A stretch of 64,000 nucleotides of DNA from Agriotes lineatus (Eukaryota; Arthropoda; Insecta; Coleoptera; Elateridae), in contig CALNHX010001947.1 of NCBI GenBank assembly GCA_940337035.1, positions 62,001 through 126,000 on the forward strand, given 5' to 3'. The position numbers and the translations under genes are program-made. The notes under the pieces were generated by a model that worked only from the letters and a program-made list of their open reading frames with translations, ran no database searches and was not told the DNA's origin. This document shows, piece after piece, positions 33,776-45,037 of this stretch. Position 1 is the first letter of the stretch. Every line of letters starts with the position of its first letter.

Positions 33776-34390
33776 TTAATTATATCGACAATTATTGATC
33801 ATAGTTAGATGGCCACACTCAACCCCTCCAAACGCATCAATGCGAAGCGGACGCTCCAGACAAAGGCTCTCGAAAAGTATAAATAGCTCTCCGGACCCTG
33901 GCACATCCTTCGCATTCTTATCGAGTGCCTCTTCAAACGCTTGCCAACTCGAAGCCCAAAATCTCCGCTGTCCAGAGTGGGCCGCCAGCGACGCCACCTG
34001 CTCCACAAGCAGTGGGATCTTCACCCCGTAACTTTTGATTCCGAAAAATCCCCCGACGTCTTCTAGCCCGCCCACCCCGGACCCGGACTACACCCTCGTG
34101 TTTCAGAGATTTTAGAGCCCAGGCGGCTAGTACCCCGGAGCTCGTACCAACCTCCCTGCATCGACGAGAGATAATCGCCCCTCGGCCCTGTAAGTTTCGC
34201 TAGGTCCCCAGCCGTGACACACACGAGCCTATTCGGGATTGTAACACCATCACTCCAAGAAGGGTAAGGCAGTGCTGCAACAGGTTTAAAATGTTTTGTG
34301 CAGATACCAGTTACCGCGCACGGCGATTGTCATCCGGGTGGCGTCTGGCTGACCTCAGACGCCCTACCCCAGGCGAGACCTTCGGATTAA
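33776..34390 (-). other. GC-rich segment adjoining the LINE 3' end
   Basis: Clearly richer in G+C than its surroundings, with a 99-codon minus frame (33776-34075) of plausible composition (GGLEDVGGFFGIKSYG). It follows the Jockey-type LINE in the same orientation and could be its 3' untranslated region or a separate element. No family recognised. Confidence 0.3.
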
Positions 34391-34399
34391 TCTTTCTCT

Positions 34400-36459
34400 C
34401 TGGCTTCGATAGGATTGATTCTCTTCAATCTTGACAATAAACAGCTGTTATCTAATAAGTTAATAGCTAGGCAATTTGGGTGGTTCTCTAGTTTATTTAA
34501 ATATTTTGTACTGGTGGTTGTAATTACTTCTTTAACAGAACGCATGTTGAAATCCCGCTATATAACAGAATTACGTACGAACCAGGGCGCGTCGGTGATG
34601 ATTCTAGGTACTTTATATTGGAATCTCTGCAGTATTTCTATATTTGAAGTGCTCGCCGTACCCCATAGCTTAGGATAGTTTTATATATGAGTAACTTGTT
34701 TTCCATAGATAATTCAGATTTTCTGCCCATGAGCCAGTACAGCTTACCCAGTTGAAAATTTAACTGTTTCCTCTTATTCCAAATGTGAGTACGCGAGTTA
34801 AGCCGTCTGTCCAGGTACATTCCAAGATACTTCACAGTGTCCACTTGCGGTAAGAGTTTGTTGTTTAGGAAAACTTGCGGACATGTATCTCTTCTATTTG
34901 TAAATGTGATGTGCGTCGATTTGCTATCATTTGCACGAATCCGCCACTTTTTTAACCACACTTGCACTTCACTTAGGTTTTCCTGCAGCGACCGGGATGC
35001 TTCTGTCGAGTCTTGGTGGGATGCCAGTATAGCAGTGTTGTCCGCGAACGTTGCTGTCGTTGTTTTTGCATTAGTTGGTACGTCTGCCGTGTATAGCAAA
35101 TGAAGCATAGGCTCTAAGACACTGCCATGCGGGACTCCCGCTTTTATAGGGAAGAATTCTGGGTTCCCATTAGGTAGATTTACTTGGAATATTCTATCCG
35201 CGAGATCAAGACGTATGGATAAGGTAATGTTAGTTTTATTTTATAGAGCAGGCCCACATGCCCCACCTTGTCGAACGCCCTTGAAATATCCAAAAATGCT
35301 GCAGAGCAGTATCTCTTTGCTTGTAGGTCTTTGTCTATCGTATCCACAACTCGATGAACTTGCTCTATTGTGGAATGTTTTGCTTGAAACCCGAATTGAT
35401 GCGGAGGAATTAGATTATTGTTGGTTATGATCGGTCCTAATCTCTTTAGCAGTAGCTATTCGAAGGCTTTAGACAATACGGGAAGTAGACTGGTGGGTCT
35501 GTAGGACTCTACATCGCATGCTGGTGTGCCTGGTTAACCGATTAGTATTATTTGTGCGAGTTTCCACTGTGGAGGATAATAACCTAGTCGTAGTATTGCA
35601 TTAACGATTGCTGTTATGAGCGCCATTCCCCTTATTGTAAGTTCTCTTAGTATTTTAGATGTAATCAGATCAAAGCCTGGGGCTTTTTTAGGAGCTAATT
35701 TTTATGAATTATGTACAGCACTTTTTTGGGTGAGAACGCAGTGATTGGTTCTGCCATTTGCAGAGGTGCATCTAGGAACTCGCGCAATTGGTCTTCCCTG
35801 CCCGGTGAATTTTCAGATGGGCAAGGTGTAAACACTTTGGACAGATGCTTGGCAAAGGCACTTCTGGCCCAGCTGTTGTCCTCTTGTCGAATAGGGGGTA
35901 TTCTAACCTGAGGCTGTTTTATATTCCTTGTGGCCTGCCAGAGTGAGTAATCTTTTTCTTTTGTCGCTGATAAGTTTTGCAAGTAATGTTGTATACCTTA
36001 ATTTTTTATTTAATGTAGTAGCTTTTTTAGGTTGTTTGGGGCTCTATTAAGTTGGTTTTTATCTTGCTGGTTTCTGCTTGCTTGCCATATTTTTCTTAAT
36101 TTCCTCTTTTCCGCAGTTAGGTGTACTTAGTACTTTCGGGGGTATGTGTATTTCCTTTTCCTTCTTTGATAAGTTCTTTGTGGCATTTACGGCTGCTACC
36201 TATATGTTTTGGTTTAAGTATTCTACTGCTAGGTACAGGTCTCTCTCTGTGTTCATGGGTATTTGTGTAGTCAGAATTGCTGTTGTTCTCTAAAGAGTTC
36301 TCAGTCAGTATGTTGATTGTAGAGAGATTGCCGTTTTTTGTGTTCCAGTATTGCTGTGCTTACAGTTATGAGTACTGGTGTGTGATCTGAGGACAGCTCT
36401 AGACATGTTTCTGTTTTAGTGTATCTTGGTGCTAATCATTTTGTGACACAAAAATCTAA
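34400..36459 (-). pseudogene. Jockey-type LINE copy 2, ORF2 C-terminal part
   Basis: From right to left: end of the endonuclease (LELSSDHTPVLI at about 36390), RT fingers and palm (near 35450-35900), the catalytic motif decayed to FADNTAIL near 35035, thumb region, and the classic Jockey C-terminus with VKEVI, LENHPNCLAINLLDNS near 34450. Several frameshifts and stops. The missing N-terminal half lies at 40518-42485, beyond the inserted Gypsy element. Confidence 0.85.
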
Positions 36460-36463
36460 TAAG

Positions 36464-38416
36464 TGTTACATCCCAATTTTCGTAACTTTTAGCGCCTGGA
36501 GGTAGGCCATCCAACGTGCATTTTGAGCTTAGCTCTTTACCGGCGATTGCAGCAGACAATTCTTCACATCCTGAGGTAGGTGGCGCATCGATCTGACGCG
36601 CGTTGTAACGATTTTGAATCGATCGTATTATTGGTCGATTTTGACGTGATAAATTCTCGCATTGGTCAGGTGTTGAAAGGGCACGCTCATTTTATCGATT
36701 TTTGCAAACAAGCGAATTGACTTCGGTGATGTGCTTTTCTTGCCGTAAGCGTCCATTTTGAATGGCATCGTAAGCCGTTTCGTTTTGTGCCTAGTGTTGG
36801 GCTTTTTGCCGCTTTTCGTTCATTGTTGATGGCATCGTAGTGCTGGAGTGCCTGGAGTCTCCATGGATGCGTTTCGCTAGATATTGCTATGCAAAAATTC
36901 TGCGTGATCCCTGGTACGTAACATTGCTCGTTTAAGTGCAAATTTCTAATTGGAAGCTTCTTATATTAGGAGACTTTTTGGGCGGCAGACTTTCCTTGGG
37001 CGGCAGACGTCGTTGTACAGCAAATTTCGTTGGGGGGCATACTTCCTTGGAGCAGCTTCTTCGGCGGCTCGAATTTACTTGCAAGCTCCGCTTTCAAGGG
37101 GCCTATTCGACTGTCCTATCGCTGATTTTGCGAAGCTAAAGTGGACCCCGTGCGAAAAATTTGGGGAACCATGCTGAAATTTCACCTGCAGGAGAGCGCT
37201 GTGGAAAGGACTCCCTACTTCGTTGAGGTTTGATTATCGCCTCAGTTGCTGTAGTTGTTTTTAATTGTTATTAATGTGCTTAATTTGCGCCGTGCTGCCG
37301 AGTTTAGTAATGCAGCTGATGTGTTTGTTTTAATGCCGTAATGTTTTATGGAATTTATTTGGGGAATTGCTCCGTCATTGATTTAATTTAATTTCAATTA
37401 ATCTATTTGATAGTATTGTGTAATTATAACTTATTGCTACAGCCAAGCTTGTTGAGTCTTAAATCGTTAGGAATTGATTCTATATTAAATTTTGCTCAAG
37501 CTGACCTGTGCATAGTTAAACATTTAAAGTTCACGATTTCTGCTAAGATTGTAATTGACTTTATGGAAGGATCCGTCCTTGTTAGTTGACTTTGCTAATT
37601 TGATATTTAACATTTAAATCCTCATTTATGGTATTACTGTGACTTGAACGAAGTAATACTGTCACACGAACGGCTCAATTTACAAGCCAATGTGGCTTCT
37701 GGAAGTGCGTATTACACAGAGCTGTTTAAACGGTACAATCACCAGGTGTAGATCGCGTTAAATATAGAGCTACGAATGCATAAGGCTCGTTATCTTGGCG
37801 TGTGCAGAACGCAACGTTTAAGGAACATTTGTTTGATTTGTTCTAAATTTACCTAATCACTTATATCACTGAATTTTATTACATTAATTAAAAGTTTGGG
37901 TCCTAATTGAGGTCAAGAATTTGAATTGTCGTTTAACATGTATTTATGCTAAATAGGGCTGTGTTATACATTTATCTGGATCGCATACTTGTATGTTTTA
38001 ATTATCTGGATCGCATACTTGTTATTTATCCATATGTACAGGCTGTGTCGTATATTTTGGAACCGTTGTGGTTATTATATGTGCAATAATGTACTCTGAC
38101 TTTTATTTGCTACTGCATCGAGTCTCTGTTTTCTTGAATGAGCTATTTAGGTTCGCCGTTACACGTTTCATCGAGGCGTATTAAAACTGAAGCTAGACAA
38201 CGGCGTGGCGCCCTTTCCGGATCCTGCAACATCAGGTAATTCGTTCTTAATAACCCACTCCCATCTTCGGCTGAGAGGCCGCGAGCGTACACTCCCAAGC
38301 TACCCCTTTTTGGTGGCAGAGATTCTTAAGCAAGTAGTAGCGCAGAGGGACATTGTGTTGTAATGCATTGCTTAGTTGTTTAATTGTTGTATCGTATTGG
38401 GAAATAAGGGGTAATA
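36464..38416 (+). repeat. Gypsy-2 5' LTR, 1,953 bp
   Basis: Starts TGTTACATCCC just after TAAG (36460-36463) and ends GTAATA before a primer-site-like sequence. The last 655 bp (37762-38416) recur at 39859-40513. It contains a short internal repeat (TATCTGGATCGCATACTTGT, about 37975-38025). Confidence 0.88.
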
Positions 38417-38418
38417 AT

Positions 38419-38437
38419 TGACGCCCATTCGTGGGGC
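38419..38437 (+). other. Gypsy-2 primer binding site (degenerate)
   Basis: TGACGCCCATTCGTGGGGC lies two bases after the 5' LTR. It differs at base three from the TGG needed to pair with a tRNA CCA end, and otherwise looks like a lysine- or related-tRNA primer site. Confidence 0.6.
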
Positions 38438-38784
38438 ATGTTTTTGCAAAGGTGCCAAGGCACAGATATTAGTTCGAAGTTTTGATATTCGTTTTTGAAC
38501 TATCCTGCTTCGGATAGTTGGACATTTGTTAGTGGGGTTTCGTGGTATTGGATTTTCGTTTTGGACCATTGGTTATTTTGTGATTTGAATTTTTGTATTA
38601 GAACCAATTGGTTGCTCGTAAATCGGGTTTGCGAACTCGTTCTTTGATATTTGATATTTGAATTTGATTATGAGAAGTATGGAGGATTGAGGAATTTTGA
38701 TATTTGAAGTATGGAAGATTGAGTTTTGACATTTTAATATTGATAATTGAACACTAACCAGAATAGTGCGTTGAATATTTAGCC

Positions 38785-39879
38785 TTGTTTGATATTTCTT
38801 ACATTGTGGGTTGTACTAGTGAGATTAACATGGCGCGTTTACGAGGGGTATGGAAGAATGAGGTAGGTCGTCTTCATGAAGATGAACTCCAATGTGAATT
38901 GACTAGTTTTGGGTTGCCTAGCGGTACGGTTGATGTTATGCGCCAATCTTTGCGCAACTTATTGAAGAACAAGGCCGATAGAATTCTTACGGTTCCGGAG
39001 TATACAGTCGATTTCGCGACGGATAGAGTAGCGATTGAACGTGGTCTGGTGGAATTGGAATCCGCTATTGCAAATGTTTCGGGGGACACTTCTTCTACGA
39101 CGTTTCGACGTATGTCGGCTCTGATTATGCATTTGCTACGACGCTTGGATCGCGTTACGCCTGATGCTGACGCGGAAACGGTTGAGTTGAATGCACTTAA
39201 GTTGAGAGCTTGCACAGTGAAGGCAGAAATTGAGAGGTCTATTAAGAAGGGTGCTCGTAGACCTTCGATGGCTGAGTTGTTGGTACCTTCGACTAGTACG
39301 CCTATTCAACAATCGGTCAACGCTAATGCGGTTAGTACTTCCGAGTCGTCTGATGATGACACCGATGATGAATCGCTTTCTCGTCCTTCGATCAAGTATG
39401 TACCTGTCTCTCGCTGGAATCTGACTTTTGATGGACGTTCGACTTCTTCGGTAAATTCCTTCTTGGAGCGTGTTGAGGAGATGCGCGTGGCTCGCAACGT
39501 TTCGACCTCACAACTGTTTGCATCTGCAATCGATTTGTTTAGGGGTGATGCGTTATGTCGGTATCGGTCGGTCCGTGAAGATGTTCACGATTGGGATAGC
39601 TTAGTGGCTCGTTTGAGACGTATGTTTCTGCCTGCTGATTATGATAAGAAGTTACTTCGGGAGATAGAGGAACGTTTGCAAGGTAGTGGGGAAAGGTCGA
39701 TGTCGTATGTAGCTGCTATGCGGAACTTGTTTCACCGTTTGAGTGTAGTGCCGTCAATGGCTGAACAGCTGACAATAATTGTAAATAATTTACGACCTTC
39801 GTATTCTCGACACTTACTTTTCGCACCCCTAAATTCATTTGAAGAATTGAATTCGACTACGAATGCTACGAATGCATAA
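38785..39879 (+). CDS. gag: Gypsy-2 Gag, open frame running into the 3' LTR
   Basis: The likely start is the ATG at 38830 (MARLRGVW); the first in-frame ATG is at 38785. The N-terminus looks SAP-like (LTSFGLPSGTVDVMRQSL), then a Ser/Asp-rich linker (SESSDDDTDDES), then the retrotransposon Gag capsid core (W in RWNLTF, FRGDALCRYRS, W in DWDSLVARLRRMF, SYVAAMRNLFHRLS). The frame has no stops but ends at LTR sequence: residues after STTN come from the truncated 3' LTR. The zinc knuckle region and all of pol are gone. Confidence 0.88.
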   Translation: MFDISYIVGCTSEINMARLRGVWKNEVGRLHEDELQCELTSFGLPSGTVDVMRQSLRNLLKNKADRILTVPEYTVDFATDRVAIERGLVELESAIANVSGDTSSTTFRRMSALIMHLLRRLDRVTPDADAETVELNALKLRACTVKAEIERSIKKGARRPSMAELLVPSTSTPIQQSVNANAVSTSESSDDDTDDESLSRPSIKYVPVSRWNLTFDGRSTSSVNSFLERVEEMRVARNVSTSQLFASAIDLFRGDALCRYRSVREDVHDWDSLVARLRRMFLPADYDKKLLREIEERLQGSGERSMSYVAAMRNLFHRLSVVPSMAEQLTIIVNNLRPSYSRHLLFAPLNSFEELNSTTNATNA

Positions 39880-40513
39880 GGCTCGTTATCTTGGCGTGTG
39901 CAGAACGCAACGTTTAAGGACCATTTGTTTGATTTGTTCTAAATTTACCTAATCACTTATATCACTGAATTTTATTACATTAATTAAAAGTTTGGGTCCT
40001 AATTAAGGTCAAGAATTTGAATTGTCGTTTAACATGTATTTATGCTAAATAGGGCTGCGTGTTACATTTATCTGGATCGCATATGTGTATGTTTTAATTA
40101 TCTGGATCGCATACTTGTTATTTATCCATATGTACAGGCTGTGTCGTATATTTTGGAACCGTTGTGGTTATTATATGTGCAATAATGTACTCTGACTTTT
40201 ATTTGCTACTGCATCGAGTCTCTGTTTTTTTTGAATGAGTTATTTAGGTTCGCCGTTACACGTTTCATCGGGGAGTATTAAAACAGAAGCTAGACAACGG
40301 CGTGGCGCCCTTTCCGGATCCTGCAACATCAGGTAATTCGTTCTTAATAACCCACTCCCATCTTCGGCTGAGAGGCCGCGAGCGTACACTCCCAAGCTAC
40401 CCCTTTTTGGTGGCAGAGATTCTTAAGCAGGTAGTAGCGCAGAGGGACATTGTGTTGTAATGCATTGTTTAGTTGTTTAATTGTTGTATCGTATTGGGAA
40501 ATATGGGGTAATA
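39859..40513 (+). repeat. Gypsy-2 3' LTR, last 655 bp only
   Basis: Matches the last 655 bp of the 5' LTR, followed by TAAG (40514-40517), the second copy of the 4-bp target duplication. The first ~1.3 kb of this LTR is missing. At the gag junction CTACGAATG occurs twice in tandem. Confidence 0.9.
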
Positions 40514-40517
40514 TAAG

Positions 40518-41063
40518 TCTGGAATTTTTTCTTATCCGTTGGCCCATAGGTGGGGTGACCACTTATAATTTGGCCAAGGTTGTTGTCCATCATTGCTTTA
40601 TAGGGGTTCTACCCTTTGGATTTATTAGTCTGGAACCCCAGTATAGGTGTTTTGAGTTATAATCACCACCTGCAATAAATTTTGTCCCTAGAGTGTTGAA
40701 GAAGATTGTAAACACGTCACTTGATATGGAGTGCCTAGGTGGGCAGTATACTGCTGATAATGTAAGACGTCCGTTCCAGTCTTCAATTACGATACTTGTG
40801 GCTTGCAGATGTTCTCGACTATACTTGTTAAACTCATAGCGTCTTATTGAGTTCCTTATAACTATAGCTGACCCCCCATGTGCAGTACTATTAGGATGTG
40901 GAAGTCATAGATACAATAGCCTGGAATTCTTACGAAACTTCTGCTTGTGAAATGTGTTTCCGAGATTAGTAACAAGTCTATGCTGTGTTGTTTAATGAAT
41001 GTTTTAATTTATTCGTTATGTTGAAATAGCCTATTGGCATTCCATAGAGCTATTTTGTAGAAG
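40518..41063 (-). pseudogene. Jockey-type LINE copy 2, ORF2 endonuclease part
   Basis: The minus strand reads LWNANRLFQHNE near 41045, IDLLLISETHF near 40980 (catalytic E) and HPTYGPTDKK near 40540, with several frameshifts and stops. It joins 36459 leftwards: removing the Gypsy-2 element and one TAAG re-creates the PDLLDF segment that usually follows in these endonucleases. Confidence 0.8.
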
Positions 41064-42485
41064 TGGGCCATTAATTGATTCTATTAGCGATAGTAGTTAA
41101 TAAGTTTAACATATAACATAGTACGAAGGTCTTCTGCTAATTTTGATTGCATTTCTGCTTGTTTCATTAGGATTTGTTCTAGTCTTTCAAATGATTGCTG
41201 TTGTAGGTATGGTGGTGGTGGGTGCTGCCACGTACCATTGCTTAGATTATTTTGGTTGTTTTCCTTAACGATTTGTGCGTATGGTATGCCTGGCATTGCG
41301 TTAAAGTTTTGGTGATGTAATGTTGGTAAGGGCGGTTGTGGTTGGCTAGGTTGGGTTGGACTTCTTTTTCCTCTCAAGGGAGGGTATCTAATTTTGTATA
41401 CTTATTTGTATTTATCTCCATTACACAAGGCGCAAGTGGGTTTCGTATTTTTGTTTTTGTTACATGAGGATGTTGGATGTTCTTGATTGCACTTTATATC
41501 GGCGAAATGGCCTGCGACAGTAAGCTTTTGTGTGGCCTAAGTTTTGACAGCGGGCGCATTGCACTATTTCTTTCCTTTTGTGTGGCGGTTCAAAAACGAC
41601 TGTGCAGTTAACAGACCCTTGATCTCGCCCTTGATTCATATATTTTCTTATTATTTGTATCCGGTTCAAGGTCTACGTAGAACATAGATAATGGTTCTTT
41701 AGTTATTTTGTGTCTTATGTTGTAAACACTTCTAACTTTATGACCTTTACTTTCGATAGCAACTTTTAGATCATTTGTTTCGGTGGAGTAGTGAATGTTC
41801 TTTAACACAACCCTATAACTTCTCTTTCTCTCATTTGGTACTTGTTAAAACAGATTTTGTTTAATTCTAAACATTTCACTATGTTTCTATACGCTTCCGC
41901 TGTATCAGTCGTAACTTTCATCGTATCTTTTCCTATTATTTTGCAGTTGTAATTTTTTGCCACCTCGTTTTCTATTAGATCAATGATTGGTTTTATAATT
42001 TTCACACTTGGTATGGTAATTGGTGGCGGTTTTATTTCCTTTGTTACTTCAGTTTCATTTTCAACCTCTTGTGGTCCTTCTTGGGTTACTTAATAAGCTA
42101 GGGCTTGGTATTTGTTTTGTGTGGAGATGATTTGCTGCCTGACCCTTTTCGCTTGATGTTGACTACTACTGGCTTCATTTTCCCTTTTATTTTTTCTTGA
42201 CTTGACTAATGACCATTCCTGTGGTGCTGTGGAGTTTATAGGTGGGAATTGACTTTGGTATTGTTGCTGCTGATATTGCTGAAGGTGTTGTTGGTACTGC
42301 ACGTCATTATTAAGCTGTGATTGCACATTTTGATACATTGGCATTTGTTACGGTTGTGGTAATTGTTGTGAATAGAACAATGGATTTGAAGCATTGTTGT
42401 CGCATAATTGCATTGGTTGTGGTTGATAAAAATTTAGATTAGGCTGGGAAAGTCCCGCTGGGAAGTTGGCGTTCGGATTTTGCAT
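41064..42485 (-). pseudogene. Jockey-type LINE copy 2, ORF1
   Basis: Starts at the ATG at 42483-42485 (MQNPNANFPAG). A Gln/Asn-rich N-terminus (HLQQYQQQQYQSQF) is followed by a lysine-rich segment, a PRE_C2HC-like region near 41620-41800 and a zinc knuckle CARCQNLGHTKAYC at about 41520-41560. Stops and frameshifts break it into at least five pieces. The 5' untranslated region is about 42486-42650 and contains a hairpin-like GTCCGC...GCGGAC near 42507-42540. Confidence 0.78.
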
Positions 42486-42796
42486 GTTTACCTGTTTTTG
42501 TTATGTCCGCCCTTGCTGCGATAGCAGGCACGAGCGGACGTTGCACTTGAGGTAACAAAATAACTTATCACAGCCTGAAGCACAAACTACAAGAGATAAC
42601 CGGGCACTGCACCGCGACCATTCTGTTCCGCTGCTCGACGTGAACTAGTTCATAACATGTAAGATCTAAACTATATTTACTCAACGTTCAGCATTGATGT
42701 TATATCACTAGATCAAGTTGCAATGTATTGTTTACAAGCCAAGAGTTTTTTCAGACATTTGTTTTCAATTTACGTTAAGTAACTCACTAGGTCACC

Positions 42797-43520
42797 ATCA
42801 TCATCAGCCTCTTCATTCCAGTATTGGACATAGGCCTATTCCAATTCTTTCCATAATGTTCTATATGTGACCTTTCTTGACCAATCATAACCACCGACTT
42901 TTTTTATATCATCCGCCCAACGAAGCAACGGCCTTCCTCTATTTCTCTTTCTTGTCCATGGTCTCCACTATTGTATTTGGTAATTCCATCTGTTATCTGT
43001 ATCACATCGCGCCGCCTTGCCGTTTTTCAACCCCTTGATAACTGCTGTCAATTCTTTTCACCTTTTCTTACATATACGTTATCATTTTATAGATTCTCCA
43101 AATATTCCTTCTATCTTTCCATTATGTCCTCATGATTAGAATCTGATTGAGGTGGCTCTTCTTATATTTTCTAAAGGATTTGATGACCTTGTAGAACCTT
43201 TCTTGAATATTGTTAAAATGTTCTTCCAATTTAGTTGCAAACTGTTTTCACCCTTGTTTCATAATTGACTGATGTCTTCTTATATAGATATGTTGACCAC
43301 AACTGTTTCTAGAAGTTAACTTCGTTTCTCCACACACATCAGTGGCTACTCTTTTTTAAATTTGCTTGAAATTACTCCAGTGCTCTTCTAAATCTTCTTT
43401 TTGATCTTCTGCGCTCATATCAGCTATTTCTGTTTCTACTTCTTCTTAGAATATTCTCTGATGATTTATAACCCTTAGATTTTAAATATTTATTTTTGTT
43501 ATTATCTATGTTTAGTTGCT
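42797..43520 (-). pseudogene. RTE-like LINE with RT palm deleted
   Basis: On the minus strand, the pre-RT linker (LEEHWSNFK, VATDVCGETKL near 43330-43390) and RT fingers (VIKGLKNGKAA near 43030) run directly into the C-terminal GRPLLRWADDIKK block (near 42900) and the YVQYWNEE end. The whole palm with its active site is absent. The 3' end is a (GAT)n run at 42797-42810, typical of RTE tails. Confidence 0.65.
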
Positions 43521-43559
43521 ATTTCTCTTATTGCCATGGTCTTCATTTGCCTTCGTCTT

Positions 43560-44750
43560 TGTTAACACCAAAGTGTTGGCAGTTTTAAGTTTATAAAACG
43601 ACTGTTTAATAACATGATTTTATTAGCGCACGTCGTCAGTAGCAACGTGTTTAAAATGATTTCATTAGTCACGTCGTCAGTAGCAACGTGTTTGAAAAGT
43701 TATAACCACGCAAAATTACGGCCGATTGCTAGTAATCCTAATTTACATCCTAATTTATTTTTAATATATACCGTGTTTTCTAGATTCTGTGGTAGATAAA
43801 ATATTGTACGATATACACGAGTAAAGTATGGTTAGTCACTCGCGAACCTTAAAACGCCCGATCATTTGCGTTTTAACTCTGCCCCGCTCGTGACTAAAGA
43901 CTAGCTTTACGCACTTGTATCGTAAATTACTATATTATGTGTAATCCATGCATGTCTTTCATGCTTTCTCGCAGATACAATATTTACGACGCTCTTGCTT
44001 GTAAATTACATTTTTGCTGGTTACGCATGTGATATTAGTAAATGTCCACCTAACAGACACAAGGTGGTAGTCCTTCCTCTTCTGGGAAGATCAAACACCA
44101 CTTGGACATGGTGGGATTGCTGTCAGTCTATCAATAGCTTGATAACGGGCCAGCCCCGGCTGCCGCTCAAAACTTTCCTGTACCATTTGCGTCGAATATA
44201 GCGTACCAAGTTAAATCATCTTTCTTTGGGTTCACATGCGCTTCCAGACCTGTTAAGAAAGGTGAGAAGTAGGATGTGATACACGGCAATAGCGCTATAG
44301 AAGAGTTGCTATCAGTTGTGTATATTATAATAAATGTGAGTTTGAATTTCTATAACTATTTTAATATTTATTTTTAAATTTATAGTTTTGTAGCTACGGG
44401 GAATGCGTATATGCATATAAAGTTCAAATTAAAATAGCCAAGTATGCTAGCCTTTATGTTAATCGTTAAATAATTGTATTAATTGACTAACTCGGTAGAA
44501 CACGAATAATTCAATCAGGGTTGGGTTTCGACACTTGGGTATTATAATGATTTCATTAATTGCCATTAGATCCTATGCAACATTGGTTAAATAATATTGG
44601 TGCACAAATACTGTTCACTTTTTGAAATAACATATATTACACATTTACCATTAAACAATGTCTATTCAAGTAGGTATTATTTTCTTGTACTTTATTTTGC
44701 ATGCAATTTTGGAATATTAGTTTTAGGCACCTTGCTTTATCTAAAGACTT
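43560..44750. other. Non-coding, small repeats
   Basis: A ~43-bp unit with CACGTCGTCAGTAGCAACGTG occurs twice at about 43625-43695. An imperfect inverted repeat spans 43806-43932 (TACGATATACACGAGTAAAG against CTTTACGCACTTGTATCGTA). Otherwise nothing seen. Confidence 0.5.
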
Positions 44751-45037
44751 TTACTACAACATGTAGAAGTCTACTTGCCCATGCAAACACACCTCCAACT
44801 GCACCTCTAGGGCACGTAGAAGAAAGACAGGCACCGCAGCCAAGTCTACACGTGGAATCGCAACATCTTCTGCACATCGATGGCTCTGCAGATAACTTCC
44901 TCCAATGCAGCAGGGCTCTGCAGATTGACTACGCACTACAGCAAGGTGCACGCTCGGTACACTTGTTGTTGCCTGATGGCACCGCAGACGTAGTAAACCA
45001 ATGGTCCTTTTTAATTAAGCTCTATTCAAATCAATAG
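44751..45037 (+). other. Coding-like island, unidentified
   Basis: The plus frame 44597-45037 is AT-driven up to about 44750, then becomes GC-richer with balanced codons (HVEERQAPQPSLHVES, CSRALQIDYALQQGARS). The rest of this region is very AT-rich. It could be an exon of a host gene or a captured fragment. No family recognised, and splice sites were not established. Confidence 0.3.
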
